NCBI GenBank assembly: GCA_963682175.1
Contig: OY821789.1
Span: 6,572,001-6,636,000 of the forward strand
DNA length: 64,000 bases
DNA from: Triglochin maritima
Taxonomy: Eukaryota; Streptophyta; Magnoliopsida; Alismatales; Juncaginaceae
Reading direction: 5' to 3'
Position 1 is the first letter of the stretch; each line of letters opens with the position of its first letter. The notes beneath the pieces were generated by a model that saw only the letters and a list, made by a program, of their open reading frames with translations, had not been told where the DNA came from and did not search any database. The translations under genes and the position numbers were made by a program. This document shows positions 12,064-23,800 of the stretch, piece after piece.

Positions 12064-12984
12064 TATGGCCGCCCTTATCTGATTTTCGTTGTGTATTATG
12101 TGGTGGTTTTGTTCCCGCTCTTTAGTAGTAGTTGTGTTGAAATAAATATCTAGAGGACGGATGATATCCAAAGTGTATTATACTAGTTTGATAGAAGTGG
12201 GGTACTTACCCATTCCAGCTTTAATTCCGTAACTTAATATTTAACATCAATGCTAAATCAGTTGAAAAACATTAAGACTGACTTAAAGTGGGGTTTGATT
12301 TTAATTTGATGTATGTCGTCTGAGATTTAAAAGTTTGAAAGTCATAACCATGTTTAACTTTTGATTCATAAATAACACTTTGACATCATTAATAATTGTT
12401 AGAAAAACTTCAATATATTCACCAGTACTTTTAAAAAATATTTATGTTGTTTTATGAGAATACCCCAAATCCCAACTTTATATATCATTAAGTTATGGTC
12501 AAATTAACGACGTAACGTAGTCAGTTCTGATTTTGCTTTCAAAAAAAGTGAAATATATTTGAGGTAAAAACTGCATAAATCCGGACCAAATCAGATAGAA
12601 TTCCAATAAAACTCATTTATCTATCCGTCATCCTTATATATATATATATAATTTAGAAAAGTTAAATTCTGGGTTGGGCTGACTAGAGAATTTTTGTATA
12701 TATATATATATATACAAAAATTTTCTAGTGAGCCCAGGGCTTAACTTTTCTAAATTAAGCCCTACAATATTCACCACTCATTTCAAATTGTAAGGTAGAT
12801 TAAGAAAAAAACGGTTATGCTAATGAATGGTGAGATTAACTGTAAATAAGATCCAATGGTGAGATTGTAGGGAGCTTAAACTAAATTTGATAAGTCTTGG
12901 GCTTACTAGAGCTTGATCTGTATATATAAGTAATAAAAAAAAATGAACTTAGAAATAATAATGTTTTGATTTGGTGCAGAAGCT
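12064..12984. promoter_or_regulatory. Divergent intergenic region between DUF3598 and ClpF genes
   Basis: The two genes diverge from here, so both promoters should lie in this ~0.9 kb. The only clear structure is the inverted repeat at 12650-12757. No TATA box can be assigned with confidence among the many TA-rich runs. Confidence 0.45.
12650..12757. repeat. Long inverted repeat, ~50-bp arms around (TA)n
   Basis: The left arm ATTTAGAAAAGTTAA...TAGAGAATTTTTGTATATA is mirrored by the right arm TATACAAAAATTTTCTAGTG...TTAACTTTTCTAAAT, with a (TA)n centre at about 12697-12713. It can form a near-perfect hairpin and may be part of a larger MITE reaching to ~12925, where GGGCTTACTAGAG and TATATATA recur. 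Confidence 0.8.
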
Positions 12985-13799
12985 TCACTCACAGCCACCA
13001 GTGTTGGCGGTTGAACTACAGTGACACAAAGGATCTTTCCGCTACTTCTCCTCCACTTGTGTCGCTCTTCCTCTGCTGAAGCTCAGCCAAAATCCCCCAA
13101 TTTCTTCCTCCACGCATGCTCAGGTAAGGTTCCAATCGGAAGTCGAAACCGTCCCTTTTGCTTCTTTCTCTGCGTAAAACTAACGATGGGTGTGATTTTA
13201 GGGTTCCGATGGGTGAATCTAGCCTTATTTTGTCAAATGCTCCCGTTCGATTGTTCACTTCCGTTTAGCCCCAAATTACTTTCTTTTTCCGAGTTTATGA
13301 TTTTCTTTTTTTGACTTTTCAGATGCGTGGTTATGTTATTTAGAAAGTTATTTGAGGAATATTTGTGTGTTTTCCCAATTTTTGTGCTCTCTGTTTGAAG
13401 CTGGATTAGGAGAGGTAATTATCGTGTTGATTTTGAATGAATAGACTTTGCATGCTTGAGATTGTATCATCCGCGATGAGGTTAAGTATCATGTTGATTG
13501 AATATGAGTCGCATTGCGTCATGCTAACCGATGACTTTTGTATTGAATTTCACTTTTTTACAATACGCCTTGGAATATCAGATGAGACCTCCCTTTTGCT
13601 TGCAAAAAAAAAAACACGTGTTGTGTGTTAATGCCCTAAGTTCAGAAAAATTATGTGATGCCAAAAACTAGTTTACTTGTGTGATATTGCACAACATGGT
13701 GGCAGATATATATGCCTAAGCAGTCTAAATCCAGATTGTATTTTGCTTATACAAATGTTTTATATCATTCTGAAGATTCTTAGTTTTGGAATGTGACAG

Positions 13800-16700
13800 A
13801 TGGAAATGGTGCAAGGATGTCTCTCAGTGAATAATTTGGCAGCCTCCGGCAGCGGTAGATATTTCGCAGTTGGTTCCGACTGGAAATGCCATCAGATGGC
13901 ATGTAGGAGAATCCATAAGAGTTCTTTGATTAACAGGGAGCATCTCTGGAGACAAAATGTGCCAACACTAGTATTGAAGAGAATTAAGGGGTTTAGGAGA
14001 GCGGATTTGAGAGTCAGGGCTTTGTGGTCTTTTAAAGAGAGTGGAAATGAGATGAAAGCAAGTTCAGAGTGGAGTGAGAGCGCTAACGAGGACATTCTAG
14101 TGTTCTTTTTCCAGTTGGATCTGGGTACTCGAATACAAGTATTTTTTTATCTTTAACTCATGATTTGTGGTACAGTTAAAGTTCTTATAGTGAGTGGAGA
14201 TCACACTTTCATATTATCATATAGGCCGTTTAGAAATTTCTTTCGGTTCCTGTATTTTTAAACAGTATGCCCTAAACACGGAGCACTACGAAGCTGCTCA
14301 GGAGTTAAGGAACAGGCTTGCCGAGGTATTAACAACCTATTGTCCTTGATTATGCTTCAAACCACATATGAAATTAATGAAAGAACTATTTCACATCTTT
14401 GAAGGTTGAGATGGAGATTGTTAAGCAACAAGAAACCAAAAGAGGAACATCTGCCAAGAGTGAAGCTCAAGATAAAGCCATAAAACTCTTACGCTTGCGG
14501 TGAGTGAGGTTGCTTTCCCTTTGATCATGTTCGCCTGTTGAGATGTAACAAGACTCATTCCACTTAAGTGGCCTCCATTATCTTTGCAATGTTTGGTAAC
14601 AAGTGATATTCTTGCAGTGAAGATTTGCAGAAAGCAATAAGATCTGAAAATTATGATACCGCTGCCACACTACGTGATGAAATTTCAAAACTCGAGGTGG
14701 AAGAGGATTTGCCTCTGTTTTTTGTAGACTTGTTATGATTTAATATTCTATTGTTTCCATGCCTGATGCACCTAACAGTCTTTGGTTGTCATATGAAAAT
14801 ATTGTTCTTTCTCCTCAGGCAGAGTCTCTTGCTGCATCTGCAAAAGCACTTGCTTACGGAAATGTGGAGTATTTGTTTCGACTGGGGCAAAGAGTGATTC
14901 ATAATATCTTTGGTATGCATTCCAAGTCACTACCATTAACTTATGGTAGCAAAACTGAAATCCAGAGTTTTGATATAATACATCTAAATCTCATTATTCT
15001 CACTCTTCCTTAAGCTAGGTAGTCTAAGCAAATGATTCAAAAAAAGGCTTCTTCAAGGATTAGCTTGTCATTTCTATAGTTTGAATTCATTATTGACTTT
15101 AAAAAATAAAGACTTCTCACTAAAAGAACCTTTTTTAATATACGTACCTTGGCTGCAACTTCATCTTATCTTTTGTGCTAACTCTAATTGAAATTCACTC
15201 TCGTAGGATATCAGGCTGTGGTCTGTGGAATGGACCCTGTTTGTTGTGAGTCAACCTCGTGGATGGAGGTGGCACAAGTTGACAAGTTGTCTCGAGGCCC
15301 CAACCAACCATTTTATCAGGTCAGCTTGATCAGAGAACGTTAACAACTTTCGTAACATGTAATTGCTTTGAGATTGTTATTTGACATTTCCTTTGATTTT
15401 TTAATTTAAAATTATTTCTTAACTAGTCCTTTTTTTATAGTCACAATCACTAATTTTCTATTGTTGATAATCCCGTGCAGATCTTGGTTAATGTACACGA
15501 TGACCCAAACTTGCTCGTTGCCTATGGTAAGATCATAAATAGAACTTTACATTACATTTAGGGGGGAAATATTTATCTGGTTTTCAGGCTTCGTTTCATC
15601 TGCATTATGCATATGTATTCCAACACCTTGATATAATATTAGCAAAATGTGCAATGATGTTATTATCACTTCAATAGTGAGGGTATACATACACTAAGGT
15701 AATATTTGTAATGGTAGATCCTTTTTTAGATACTGGGATATGGGAAACTGTAACGTTTATTGAAGACAGAAAATACTAGTGGGTGAAAATTATGCTACTG
15801 TTCAACTTGATTTAGCTCTTGAAATTTTGATTGGAAAGTGACTGAAACGGGCTTAACATTTCATTCAGTCTTGAATCATCTTTGGACATGAAAAATATGT
15901 ATTACCCAATTGAACCTAAATATTCAATACTCTTTCCAATTCATGTTTCTGTGGTTAGCTCCTGTTAACTTCCTACCTTATCTGTGGAACTGCAGTTTCG
16001 GGACGTTTCTCAAGTGAATACAAGGAAACCATCTCTTGTTAAGAAAGTGGGTCTATCTCATATATATGTCCTTACAGAAGTTATTCAAAGCTGAATTTAT
16101 AGAACTTAAATATTGTCTGGGTGCTAAGTATACAAACATAGAAAAAAAATCAACTGCATCAGTATTATGTTGGACTAATTGTGAGTCTCTTCCTGGTATT
16201 CTGTGTTCTTCAGTTCACAAAATAGGAATTCATTTGATTTAAATTGTAATGTTTGGATAACAAGCAGATGTATTCGGAGGGTTTCTACATCATATACATT
16301 TGTATACTTTTTGATTGGTCGTTATAACTAAATATTAATTATTTCATATCTGCTCATTAGTGTCACCAAATTGTTAATTGTATATTCCCTCGATTTTCTA
16401 TGTCATATTCTCAAATTGACAGTAATTCCAGTGTTTTCCCTTCTCTTCTGTCAGTTCCTGAGGAAAAACTTTCAGAATGCAAAAAACAGCCAAACATGGT
16501 GAGCACTTCTTCAAAACTACTTTTGGATCAGCATATATGTGATGGAATACATACTAACAGGGAATCCAAATATTTATTGACAGCTAGTGTTGGTATACTT
16601 CAATGAAATTTCTTCACGAGTTTCTTTGGTTTTCGTTACATGCAGGGGAAATTTGATCATCCATATGTTACATTTTTGTTCTACGGCATGGACTCCACGG

Positions 16701-16801
16701 GAGATTTTATTCCAATAAAGCAGTTGAGAGAGAAATATAACAGGCCCCGTCATGAAGTGCCAGTAGATACGAGCGGCGAGGATGATGACTCAGAGAGATG
16801 A
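13800..16801 (+). CDS. CLPF: ClpF, chloroplast Clp protease adaptor (UVR + YccV-like domains)
   Basis: Nine coding exons: 13800-14138, 14266-14325, 14405-14499, 14618-14696, 14819-14912, 15207-15319, 15481-15526, 16455-16498 and 16646-16801. They join in frame to 341 residues with GT-AG borders. A 5'-UTR exon ending at 13123 (CTCAG then GTAAGG) probably splices to 13800, where TGACAG directly precedes the ATG. The N-terminus is a likely transit peptide. Next come UVR-type helices (YALNTEHYEAAQELRNRLAE; REDLQKAIRSENYDTAATLR) and a YccV/hemimethylated-DNA-binding-like domain from FRLGQRVIHNIFGYQ to YVTFLFYGMDSTG. That order matches plant ClpF, which works with ClpS1 to bring substrates such as glutamyl-tRNA reductase to the stromal ClpC chaperone; that role is family knowledge. 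The frame is intact. A solo LTR begins 220 bp after the stop. Confidence 0.92.
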
Positions 16802-17016
16802 TTAAGGATCATAGCCAATACTTATTGCTGTACTCACCTACGGCACCTTGTAGGTGAGTGCACCATACTCATCAGGTATATATGTTTCTTGTAAATGATT
16901 ATTACTTTTGTAGATTCAACACAACGAATATCTTTTGAGAAGAGAATTTCTGAGTCGTTTTAATGTACTTGTTATGTATTAGTTATACAAAGAGCAAGTG
17001 AATTCTAGTAACATAC
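16802..17016 (+). other. ClpF 3' flank
   Basis: AT-rich sequence between the ClpF stop and the solo LTR, presumably the 3' UTR. No perfect AATAAA is obvious. Confidence 0.4.
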
Positions 17017-17021
17017 GTAAT

Positions 17022-17785
17022 TGTTGCTGTTTACCTTAAATATGTGAATTAAGTATGTGTGGAAGAAGAAAACAGACATTCGGTCGACCGGTAGGAGTTC
17101 GGTCGACCGGTAGTGTGTTTTGTTTGTCCAGGAAAAGTTCCCGGAAGTTTCTTGTCGACCGATGGGACCTATTCGGTCGACCGGGTGCGCATTCGAAGGT
17201 TTTGCAAAAGTTCCTGGAAATTTCTGGTCGACTGGTACTTAAGTTGCGATCGACCGGTTGGAGTATTGTGACACTGTCTGGAAATTTCCGGTCGACTGGT
17301 GGAGCTCCGGATTGCGTTACGGTTTTAAGTTCGGTCGACTGATTGCGTCTGTTCGGTCGACCGTTCGGGACAATTTTGCCCACGTTCTGTACTTTTCTCC
17401 ACTTGATTTTGGTGCAATTAATACTTGTTTTGACCTACTATATAAAGTTAATTGTGTACCCTTTTGTAATAGAACAATTACGATTGTCTACTTTACAATC
17501 TAGTGAGAAAGAGAGAGAGGGAGCATACTCGTGTAGATTCGATAGGAGCAATTTCAGCCAGGTCTTTCAACGCTAGTTGGTTAGTGTGTTCTGTAAGTCT
17601 CTCGTGTAATTTGTTTCTCCATAGTAGATTGAGGTTGTGTCGTCTGTGGTTTTCACGTTAAATCTTGTATTCTTACATGTTTTTGCGTGGCTGGTGATTG
17701 TGATTTGCAATTGTGGTTTTTTTTTTCATTGGATTTGTTATTTTTCGTTTCGTTGCGTATTTAAGATTCATTTTATTTCCTAACA
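17022..17785 (+). mobile_element. Solo LTR A (764 bp) with GTCGAC-motif cluster
   Basis: Begins TGTTGCTG and ends CCTAACA, flanked by a perfect 5-bp target duplication GTAAT (17017-17021, 17786-17790). A TATA box (CTATATAAAG) near 17438 and the purine-rich leader after it give plus orientation. Upstream of the TATA box, 17081-17370 carries about nine copies of CGGTCGACCG or one-base variants. No internal region or second LTR remains, so it is a recombination product. The superfamily cannot be told from the LTR alone. Confidence 0.88.
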
Positions 17786-17790
17786 GTAAT

Positions 17791-18286
17791 TGATGGTATG
17801 GATTTGCTTTTGCCCAGCAAATCTTTAGTGCACGACTTTTCCCTGTCCTTCTCGAAATTCTTTAAAAAAATTACATTTATGAACTTCTGAGTCTTCGCTC
17901 AAGTTCCATCGTATCCATTGGATTACTTTCCACCCGCAGAATTAGAAACAGACTTGTTCGGTACGGGTCCTGCCCAAACTGCCAACTTATTTCAAGTTGG
18001 CACTCTCCAACTAATGCTAGATAATAAGTCTAGTCCGTATAGTTCTGTGAAACCCAAATAAGATGATCACGATCTCCAATAATGCCAATTATATCTTGGG
18101 GCATAATTAGAAGTGCTGATTACATTTTCTACAATAAAGGTCAGAGTTAAACTTCCTGTCTCTGAGCAAACAAGGCAAGAACACAATTTACACAATACAC
18201 TAATCCTGGCAATCTGAGCTCAAAAGAAGTATTACACCAACAAACCTCTTTTGACACAAAACATAACCAAGGAGAGACACCAAGAG
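17791..18286 (-). other. Detached original 3' end of the dCTP-pyrophosphatase-like gene
   Basis: Before solo LTR C inserted, the last exon of the gene at 20354-21072 would have continued here. From the target site on the minus strand the frame reads SWCLSLVMFCVKRGLLV and stops at 18232-18234. The rest is presumably old 3' UTR. It is now separated from the gene by 2.1 kb. Confidence 0.6.
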
Positions 18287-18291
18287 TGCCC

Positions 18292-20402
18292 TGTGAGAAC
18301 CTAATCCTTTTGATTAGGGTTAATTTAGCTTTAAGAACCTTAAACCCTTATTTGTGAGAGTATAAAACCTAACCCAACCCATTTCATCCCATTTTCCTCT
18401 TTTCTCATTTCCCTTCCTCTCTTTTTCATCTCACTCTCTCCCTCAACACTTTCTCTCCCTCCCTTGTAGTTCGTCGGTGGAAGGAGGAGCTGCGGGTGCG
18501 CCGGCAAGTCGAGGTCGCCGGAGATCAAGGAAGGTGTGGAGATCCGCGTTCGTGTGAGGAGTTCGCCGGAGATACGCTCTTTTTCGTGGAGGATCGTCGT
18601 TGCTCTTCGGAAGCTTCTTCAAGCTTTCAAGGTATGTAAAGCCTTGCTTTTACGCTCACCAAGGTTGTGTGGGTGTTTGAGTGTTCAACGGTAGGCCGAA
18701 TGACTTGTCGGAATAGCGTGGCAGATTTTCTGCTCTGTTTCGGTCGACCGGTCGTAGTGTAATTCGGGCGTTCTCGCTCGAATCGGTCGAACGATACCCC
18801 ATGAGTGGTCGACCGATTGTTCGTGTGAGCAAGAAGATGAAGGCCCTGAGTGTTTTCGATCGACCGGGTCCCCTTTGCCGTTCGACCGAATGTACTGTTG
18901 TATGTCGGTTGGGGGCGTTGACCTTCTGAACGGTCGACCACCTCTTTGACCAAGTTCGACCGGACGTACTGTTTTAAGTCGGTTGGGGGTGTAGACTTCT
19001 AAACGGTCGACCGCCCTGAGATCCCGTTCGACCGATGACTTAAGACAACTTAAGTGGGGTTCGACCGATTCATATTTCGGTCGACCGGTAATGACCTGGT
19101 AGAATGTTGGAGTCCCTGTTGTTTTTCGGTCGACCGGAAGCCCATTGCCGTTCGACCGTTGGGATGTGTTATTTAATATTTATTTTGTGGCGTAGACCTT
19201 CTAAACGGTCGACCGTCCAGAGACTTTTGTTCGACCGTTTCAATGTTTTTCTTGGTTCGACCGTTGGTTTGTGGTTTGAACCAATTACCGGTTTTAACGA
19301 CCCACCGGTCGACCGTATGACCTTTTTCGGTCGACCGTTGTAGCCCAGTATTTGCATTGTTTGTTATGAGCGCGTTGGTGCGTGGATTTCATTTATTGCT
19401 TATGTTCCCATGATATGACATGTGCATTGAGACATAGGTAGTAGACCTGTGGGACCATATTCCCCTTTGCATGATCTATATGTGATGACTGTCGGCCTGT
19501 GTGGCGACAGAGATGACAGTCGGCCTGTGTGGCGACAGAGATGACTGTTGGCCTGTGTGGCGACAAAGATGACCTTAGCCTTTGTGGCGAAGGAGATGAC
19601 CTTAGCCTGTGTGGCGACAGAGATGACTGTTAGCCCTTGTGCAACAGAGTTCTGTGCCTTAGCCTGTGTGGCGACGGAGATGACCGACCGATGTTGTTCC
19701 GGTGGATGTGCTCGACCGATGTTGTTCCGGCGAGTGTGATCGTCCAGCTGTGGCACGGTTGGCGAGTATGACCGACCAGAGCGACGGTTCTGGCGGATTG
19801 TGGTCCTCGACCACTGATCAGATATGATGATGACTCGGAATTACGTGCGACCCTCACCAAACCCACATGACTAGTGTAGCTTCGAGTGGAGGGTGTGTCG
19901 CGTATTTTCCGTATGACCGCATGTGCCTGCGGTGGGTATCTACGGATGTCCAAAACTAGACTTATGACTAATGAACCCCGGTTGGGGAAATGACTATTAT
20001 GACCTTATGACCCGTATGGGGAATGACCAGTTATGATGTATGTTTGACATAATACTAGTATGATAGGTCATGTTTCGCATTGCATGTAGGTGAGTTTGGC
20101 ATACGGGGTTTCCTTCGGGAGACTCACGACATTGTTGTTTGATTTCAGGTTCCCTCTTCGGGAGCTGTTTGGGTGGTGACTGAGGACGAGTGCATCTTGG
20201 AGTCGGGTCCTCGTGTCGGTTTTGAGGTTACTATGACTACTTGTATATTTATTGATGTAGTCATTCTTTTGACAACTCCTGTATACGGTGCAACACCATA
20301 TATTATATTTATATTTTCGAGTAGCGTACCCTGTGTTGATGTTTATCCTTTGATTATCTTTTTATTAAAAGTTTAAATTTCCGCTGTTTCGAAGATGTTA
20401 CA
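18292..20402 (+). mobile_element. Solo LTR C (2111 bp), chromovirus lineage
   Basis: Begins TGTGAGAACCTAATCC and ends TTCGAAGATGTTACA, with a perfect 5-bp duplication TGCCC on each side (18287-18291, 20403-20407). Its ends, and GGCATACGGGGTTTCCTTC near 20100, match the LTRs of the complete element at 24559-33430, so it is a diverged relative in the same orientation. About 18 GTCGACC-type motifs lie at 18740-19345, and a 27-28-bp minisatellite at 19484-19683. It interrupts the last exon of the dCTP-pyrophosphatase-like gene. Confidence 0.92.
19484..19683 (+). repeat. 27-28-bp minisatellite inside solo LTR C
   Basis: About seven units of the form GATGAC, T/A, GTYGGCCTGTGTGGCGACAG. The later units are degenerate (TTAGCCTTTGTGGCGAAGG) and the array ends at GATGACCGACC. 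The aligned part of the full-length element's LTR has only loose GTGCCGG repeats, so the array expanded in this copy or subfamily. Confidence 0.85.
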
Positions 20403-21072
20403 TGCCCACTCGCAGCAAAACACAGACAACCAAAAGTACACTGACTAGTAGCACAACTACATCGTTTGGAGATCTTCCCGGTGGCTGGATACTTCTTGGC
20501 ATTCTTAACGAGCTTGGTGGTAGCTGCCTTTCCAAGATCGAGGCCGCAAACATCAGCAAGACGGATGAGATAGAGAAGCACGTCGGAAAGCTCCTCCCCG
20601 AGATGCTCCTTGTCAGAGGGTAACCAATTGGGGAGCCCTCTGACCACCTCGCCTCTCCATTGGAATATCTCAGATAGTTCGCCGACTTCTCCAACCTACA
20701 CGCATTTGATGAGATATATTGTTAATAGTTTGAACCACAACAACGTATCCTTTTGAAAATAACATACATGAACGAGATTATATCATTGATGTGTAAGATG
20801 ACATTTGACTGAAAGCAGTTATCTGATACTTGTTAGAAGATCCTGAAATTCCTAGATGTCTGATGTTGTAGTAGCATCTAAAGTACTAAGGAGTTAACAT
20901 TAACATTATGGTGTTCAGCTGGAATAGTGTAAAAAGAATGAAGAGAAAGGTAAATTACCAAAGCCAAGAGAAGGTTCCTTGGACTGTGGAACTGATCCCA
21001 TTCTCTCTCTTTGGCGAACTCTGCAAGTTTGTCTCTTAGCAGTTCGAGGGAGACCTCCTTGGAAGGCTTCAT
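20354..21072 (-). CDS. dCTP pyrophosphatase 1-like (MazG superfamily), C-terminus replaced by LTR sequence
   Basis: Two exons, 21072-20959 and 20695-20354, join in phase 0 (GCTTTG, then GTTGGAGAA) to 151 residues. They start MKPSKEVSLELLRDKLAEFA and run through FHSPRNLLLALVGEVGELSE and HLGEELSDVLLYLIRLADVC. The E-x2-E and EELSD acidic motifs are those that bind magnesium in all-alpha MazG/DCTPP1 NTP pyrophosphatases, which clear non-canonical dCTP analogues. The core is complete. From residue ~136 the frame runs into solo LTR C and ends after 15 LTR-encoded residues (VTSSKQRKFKLLIKR). The original tail now lies below 18286. Because the tail of this family is variable, the enzyme may still work, but transcript ending would have to occur inside the LTR. 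Confidence 0.85.
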
Positions 21073-21786
21073 TGCTCCTGTGGTAGCAGTGGCTTATGAC
21101 TTATGAGTACCGTGGAGGGTCCTATTTATATATGGAGTCTGGTGGATATGGCTAGCGTTTGGTTTTGTGAGTGGATGTCCTTGTTTCAACACGCATCAAT
21201 AGCAATTTAGGTTCTCCCCCCCTAGTCAGCAACAACAGTTTTATCATTTATGTGTGTAACTTGCGAAGCCATATCATTGTGTTAACTTTGATTGTCGACT
21301 CATCGTTCTTTTCAAAGATAGCATATAAATTTGTTTTAAGGTATTCTAACTTTTCATCTGTGAGCAATACGAGACTATACTTTCCATTACATATTTCACT
21401 TAAAACAGCTTGCACTAGTCTTATCAACCATTCTAGCATGTGTTATTTTGCATATAGATTTGGCTTCAAAGAAACGCAAACATAGAAGTTCCACAATTGA
21501 AATTTGAATTTCACTACTTTCAACAGGAAAATTCTAAAAAACAAACAACTTTTCAAATTACCAACAACAAACCCAAGTGGTCGATTGCAAGTGAAGAACT
21601 GATGCCCAACGTTTTGTCTATAGGAATTTAGTGGAAACAAGAACCCGCATGTTTTCTCGACGTGGAGAATGTGGTACATGACAAGATATGTCCCCATTTC
21701 AACACTCTACGTGTCACCAAAAGACTACACGATTTACAATCATTTTTACGTGGACTTCCAGCTGAAAATGGTTACTGAGAGCGTAA
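21073..21786. other. Intergenic stretch upstream of the dCTP-pyrophosphatase-like gene
   Basis: No gene or repeat that I can name. It should include the promoter of the minus-strand gene; CTATTTATATATGGAG near 21121 (minus CTCCATATATAAATAG) is a plausible TATA region about 50 bp upstream of the start. Confidence 0.4.
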
Positions 21787-21979
21787 ACATCGGCGTCCGG
21801 CATAACCTGGGCGTCCTGATTTCTCTTTCTGCCACGTCAGTTCACATCATCCATCCAAAAAATATCATTAAGCATGCCCGAGCTACCACAAACACCCTAC
21901 ATTCTATTTTCTCCACATCATTTCATATTTTATAATTATTAATTCTTCGACAACATTAAGTAAATTACATTTTATATAA

Positions 21980-22507
21980 GGGTTAATTACAGTTTGCCCC
22001 TGAACTATATCTTGGTATCACTTTGCCCCACTGAACTTTCAAAGTTAACAGTTATCTCCCCTGAACTTTAATTTTGTAACACTTTGCCCCCCTGAACTTC
22101 AAAAACTCATTATTTAACACACATTCGACGTTTTTTTCCTAATTTTTTTTGTTGTATCCCTAATATATTCCTAAACCTATATTTACGTGAACGTTTGGAT
22201 CGAAACGGAGGTCGGATATGGTTGGAATTTGGGTCAAATTGAGTGTCAAATCGACCCAAATTCCAACCATATCCGACCTCCGTTTCGATTCAAACTTTCA
22301 CGTAAATATAGGTTTAGGAGTGTATTAGGGATACAACAAAAAACATTAGGAAAAAAACGTCGAATGTGTGTTAAATTATGAATTTTTGAAGTTCAGGGGG
22401 GCAAAGTGTTACAAAATTAAAGTTCAGGGGAGGTAACTGTTAACTTTGAAAGTTCAGGGGGGCAAAGTGATACCAAGACATAGTTCAGGGGGTCAAACTG
22501 TAATTAC
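21980..22507. mobile_element. Foldback MITE (near-complete palindrome), MULE-like target duplication
   Basis: GGGTTAATTACAGTTTGCCC at the left is mirrored by GGGGTCAAACTGTAATTAC at the right. The mirror continues almost to the centre (ATTCCAACCATATCCGACC opposite GGTCGGATATGGTTGGAAT), so ~528 bp can fold into one long hairpin. CATTTTATATAA occurs immediately outside both ends (21968-21979, 22507-22518), giving an 11-12-bp direct repeat of the size made by Mutator-type elements. It sits in the left arm of the PIF element and is therefore younger than it. Confidence 0.85.
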
Positions 22508-22707
22508 ATTTTATATAATTGTAATTACTATATTTAATTAATTCGAGAATAATTAATACTTGATATTAAATCACGCAAATATTATTCAAATTTAAGAAAT
22601 CACAGAACATATTACATAAGTTGGAATCCGAAATATTACATTAAAAACTAAGAAACCACGGTACATATTACGTAAACTGAAACCCGAAATATTACATTAC
22701 AACATTC

Positions 22708-22989
22708 TCAACACACTCCTCGTCCGTAGCATTGCCATATATTCTCGATTAGATCGGCTTTCAGACTCAAATGTTGCTGCCTACCACGCACCCGATCTTT
22801 ATTGGTCAAATACAGACTAATATCCACTATACGATCGGTGGAATATTGCATTGATTCATCAGAACTTTCACGTTGATCTTCTATAAATTCATTAATATCT
22901 CCGAAATTAACGTAACAGTCGCGTTCATCATCCATTATCATATTATGCATTATAATGTAAGCTGTCATTATTTTGTTTAGTACGTCCTT
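22708..22989 (-). pseudogene. PIF/Harbinger transposase C-terminal fragment
   Basis: Reading down from ~22990 the frame gives LNKIMTAYIIMHNMIMDDER, then a tail ending KADLIENIWQCYGRGVC. It aligns with the end of the transposase at 52730-53427 (IIMHNMIVEDERD; RADLIENIWRRFGRN). The catalytic DDE part is missing and the fragment abuts the ORF1 tail at 22990. Confidence 0.75.
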
Positions 22990-23184
22990 GCATACACCGC
23001 CAAAGTTAGAGAAGATGACTTCATAAATGAGGAGGGACGAGCAGAAATGAATTTTCGAAGACATGTCCAAAAAACAAAGCTCGACATGCTACATTCTTTG
23101 ATGAAAAAAGATAACCCCACGGAACATGATCAAAAAATGATACAGAAACTCATCGACTGGGTGGAAGACAATGGCTTGATGTAG
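22990..23184 (+). pseudogene. PIF ORF1 (Myb/SANT-like) C-terminal fragment
   Basis: An open frame reads YTAKVREDDFINEEGRAEMN, then FRRHVQKTKLDMLHSLMKKD, and ends WVEDNGLM and TAG. It matches the decayed copy at 4441-4717. It is divergent from the transposase tail on its left, which fits a PIF element that lost its centre. Confidence 0.7.
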
Positions 23185-23800
23185 TTTTATTTTACTATGG
23201 TATTTTCTAGTTTATAGGTAGTCTGTATCGTATTTTTATTTCGTAGTTTATTTGTATTTTGTAGTTTATTTGTATTTCGTATCGCAATGTATTATTTTCT
23301 TTGGCAATGTAGTATTAATATATATTTTAATTTGAGCATTTAATCTTTATTTTTGTTAATGACTTGATAGTTTTATTAGAAAAAATTAATTTAACATTAT
23401 AAATTTAATATAATTTTTACACATTTAATTTAAATAAATTACATATCAAAAAATATTACCCCCACATTAATCCAAAATACCCACTACATGGGGTGGGGAC
23501 TAGTGCCCCCTACCCGAGTCGTCGCCTGGAGGACGCCCGATTGTTAACGGGGGGGGGGGGATCCCCCTCGTTAACCATACTCTGGGGCCACCCACTACGG
23601 GTGACCTTAAATCGAGGGCGCCCGATATTCGGTCCTCGACTGGGCGCGCCCATTGGTTGTTTTCCTTTTAAATTTTGATTAAAATCATTTAAAATATGTT
23701 TTTTTGATTTTATTCTATTTTTATTTTTTTTTTGATTTTATCCATATTAGAGTATGATGATAAAAAGAAATAACGTTGAGGAAAAAGTGTTAAAAATTAC

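Larger units (their letters stand above)
21787..23800. mobile_element. Decayed PIF/Harbinger element, internally deleted
   Basis: The left end contains TTTCTGCCACGTCAGTTCAC, then TATCATTAAGCATGCCCGAG and CTCCACATCATTTCATATT, matching the ends of the PIF element at 4126-5608. The right end keeps only an AAATAACGTTGAGGAAAAAG-like stretch (~23765-23795), so the exact borders are uncertain. Inside are a transposase tail on the minus strand (22708-22989), an ORF1 tail on the plus strand (22990-23184), a nested MITE (21980-22507) and G+C-rich repeats (23490-23650) with a run of ten G. Confidence 0.65.

Noticed and set aside
19484..19683. Minisatellite in solo LTR C as a coding repeat
   Set aside because: The open frames through it are short and shift between units, so it behaves as non-coding LTR sequence.
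23547..23562. Run of ten G with palindromic flanks as a possible CRISPR-like or structured RNA locus
   Set aside because: It lies inside a decayed PIF element whose relatives have similar G+C-rich filler. There is no regular repeat-spacer pattern, and CRISPR is not expected in a plant nuclear genome.
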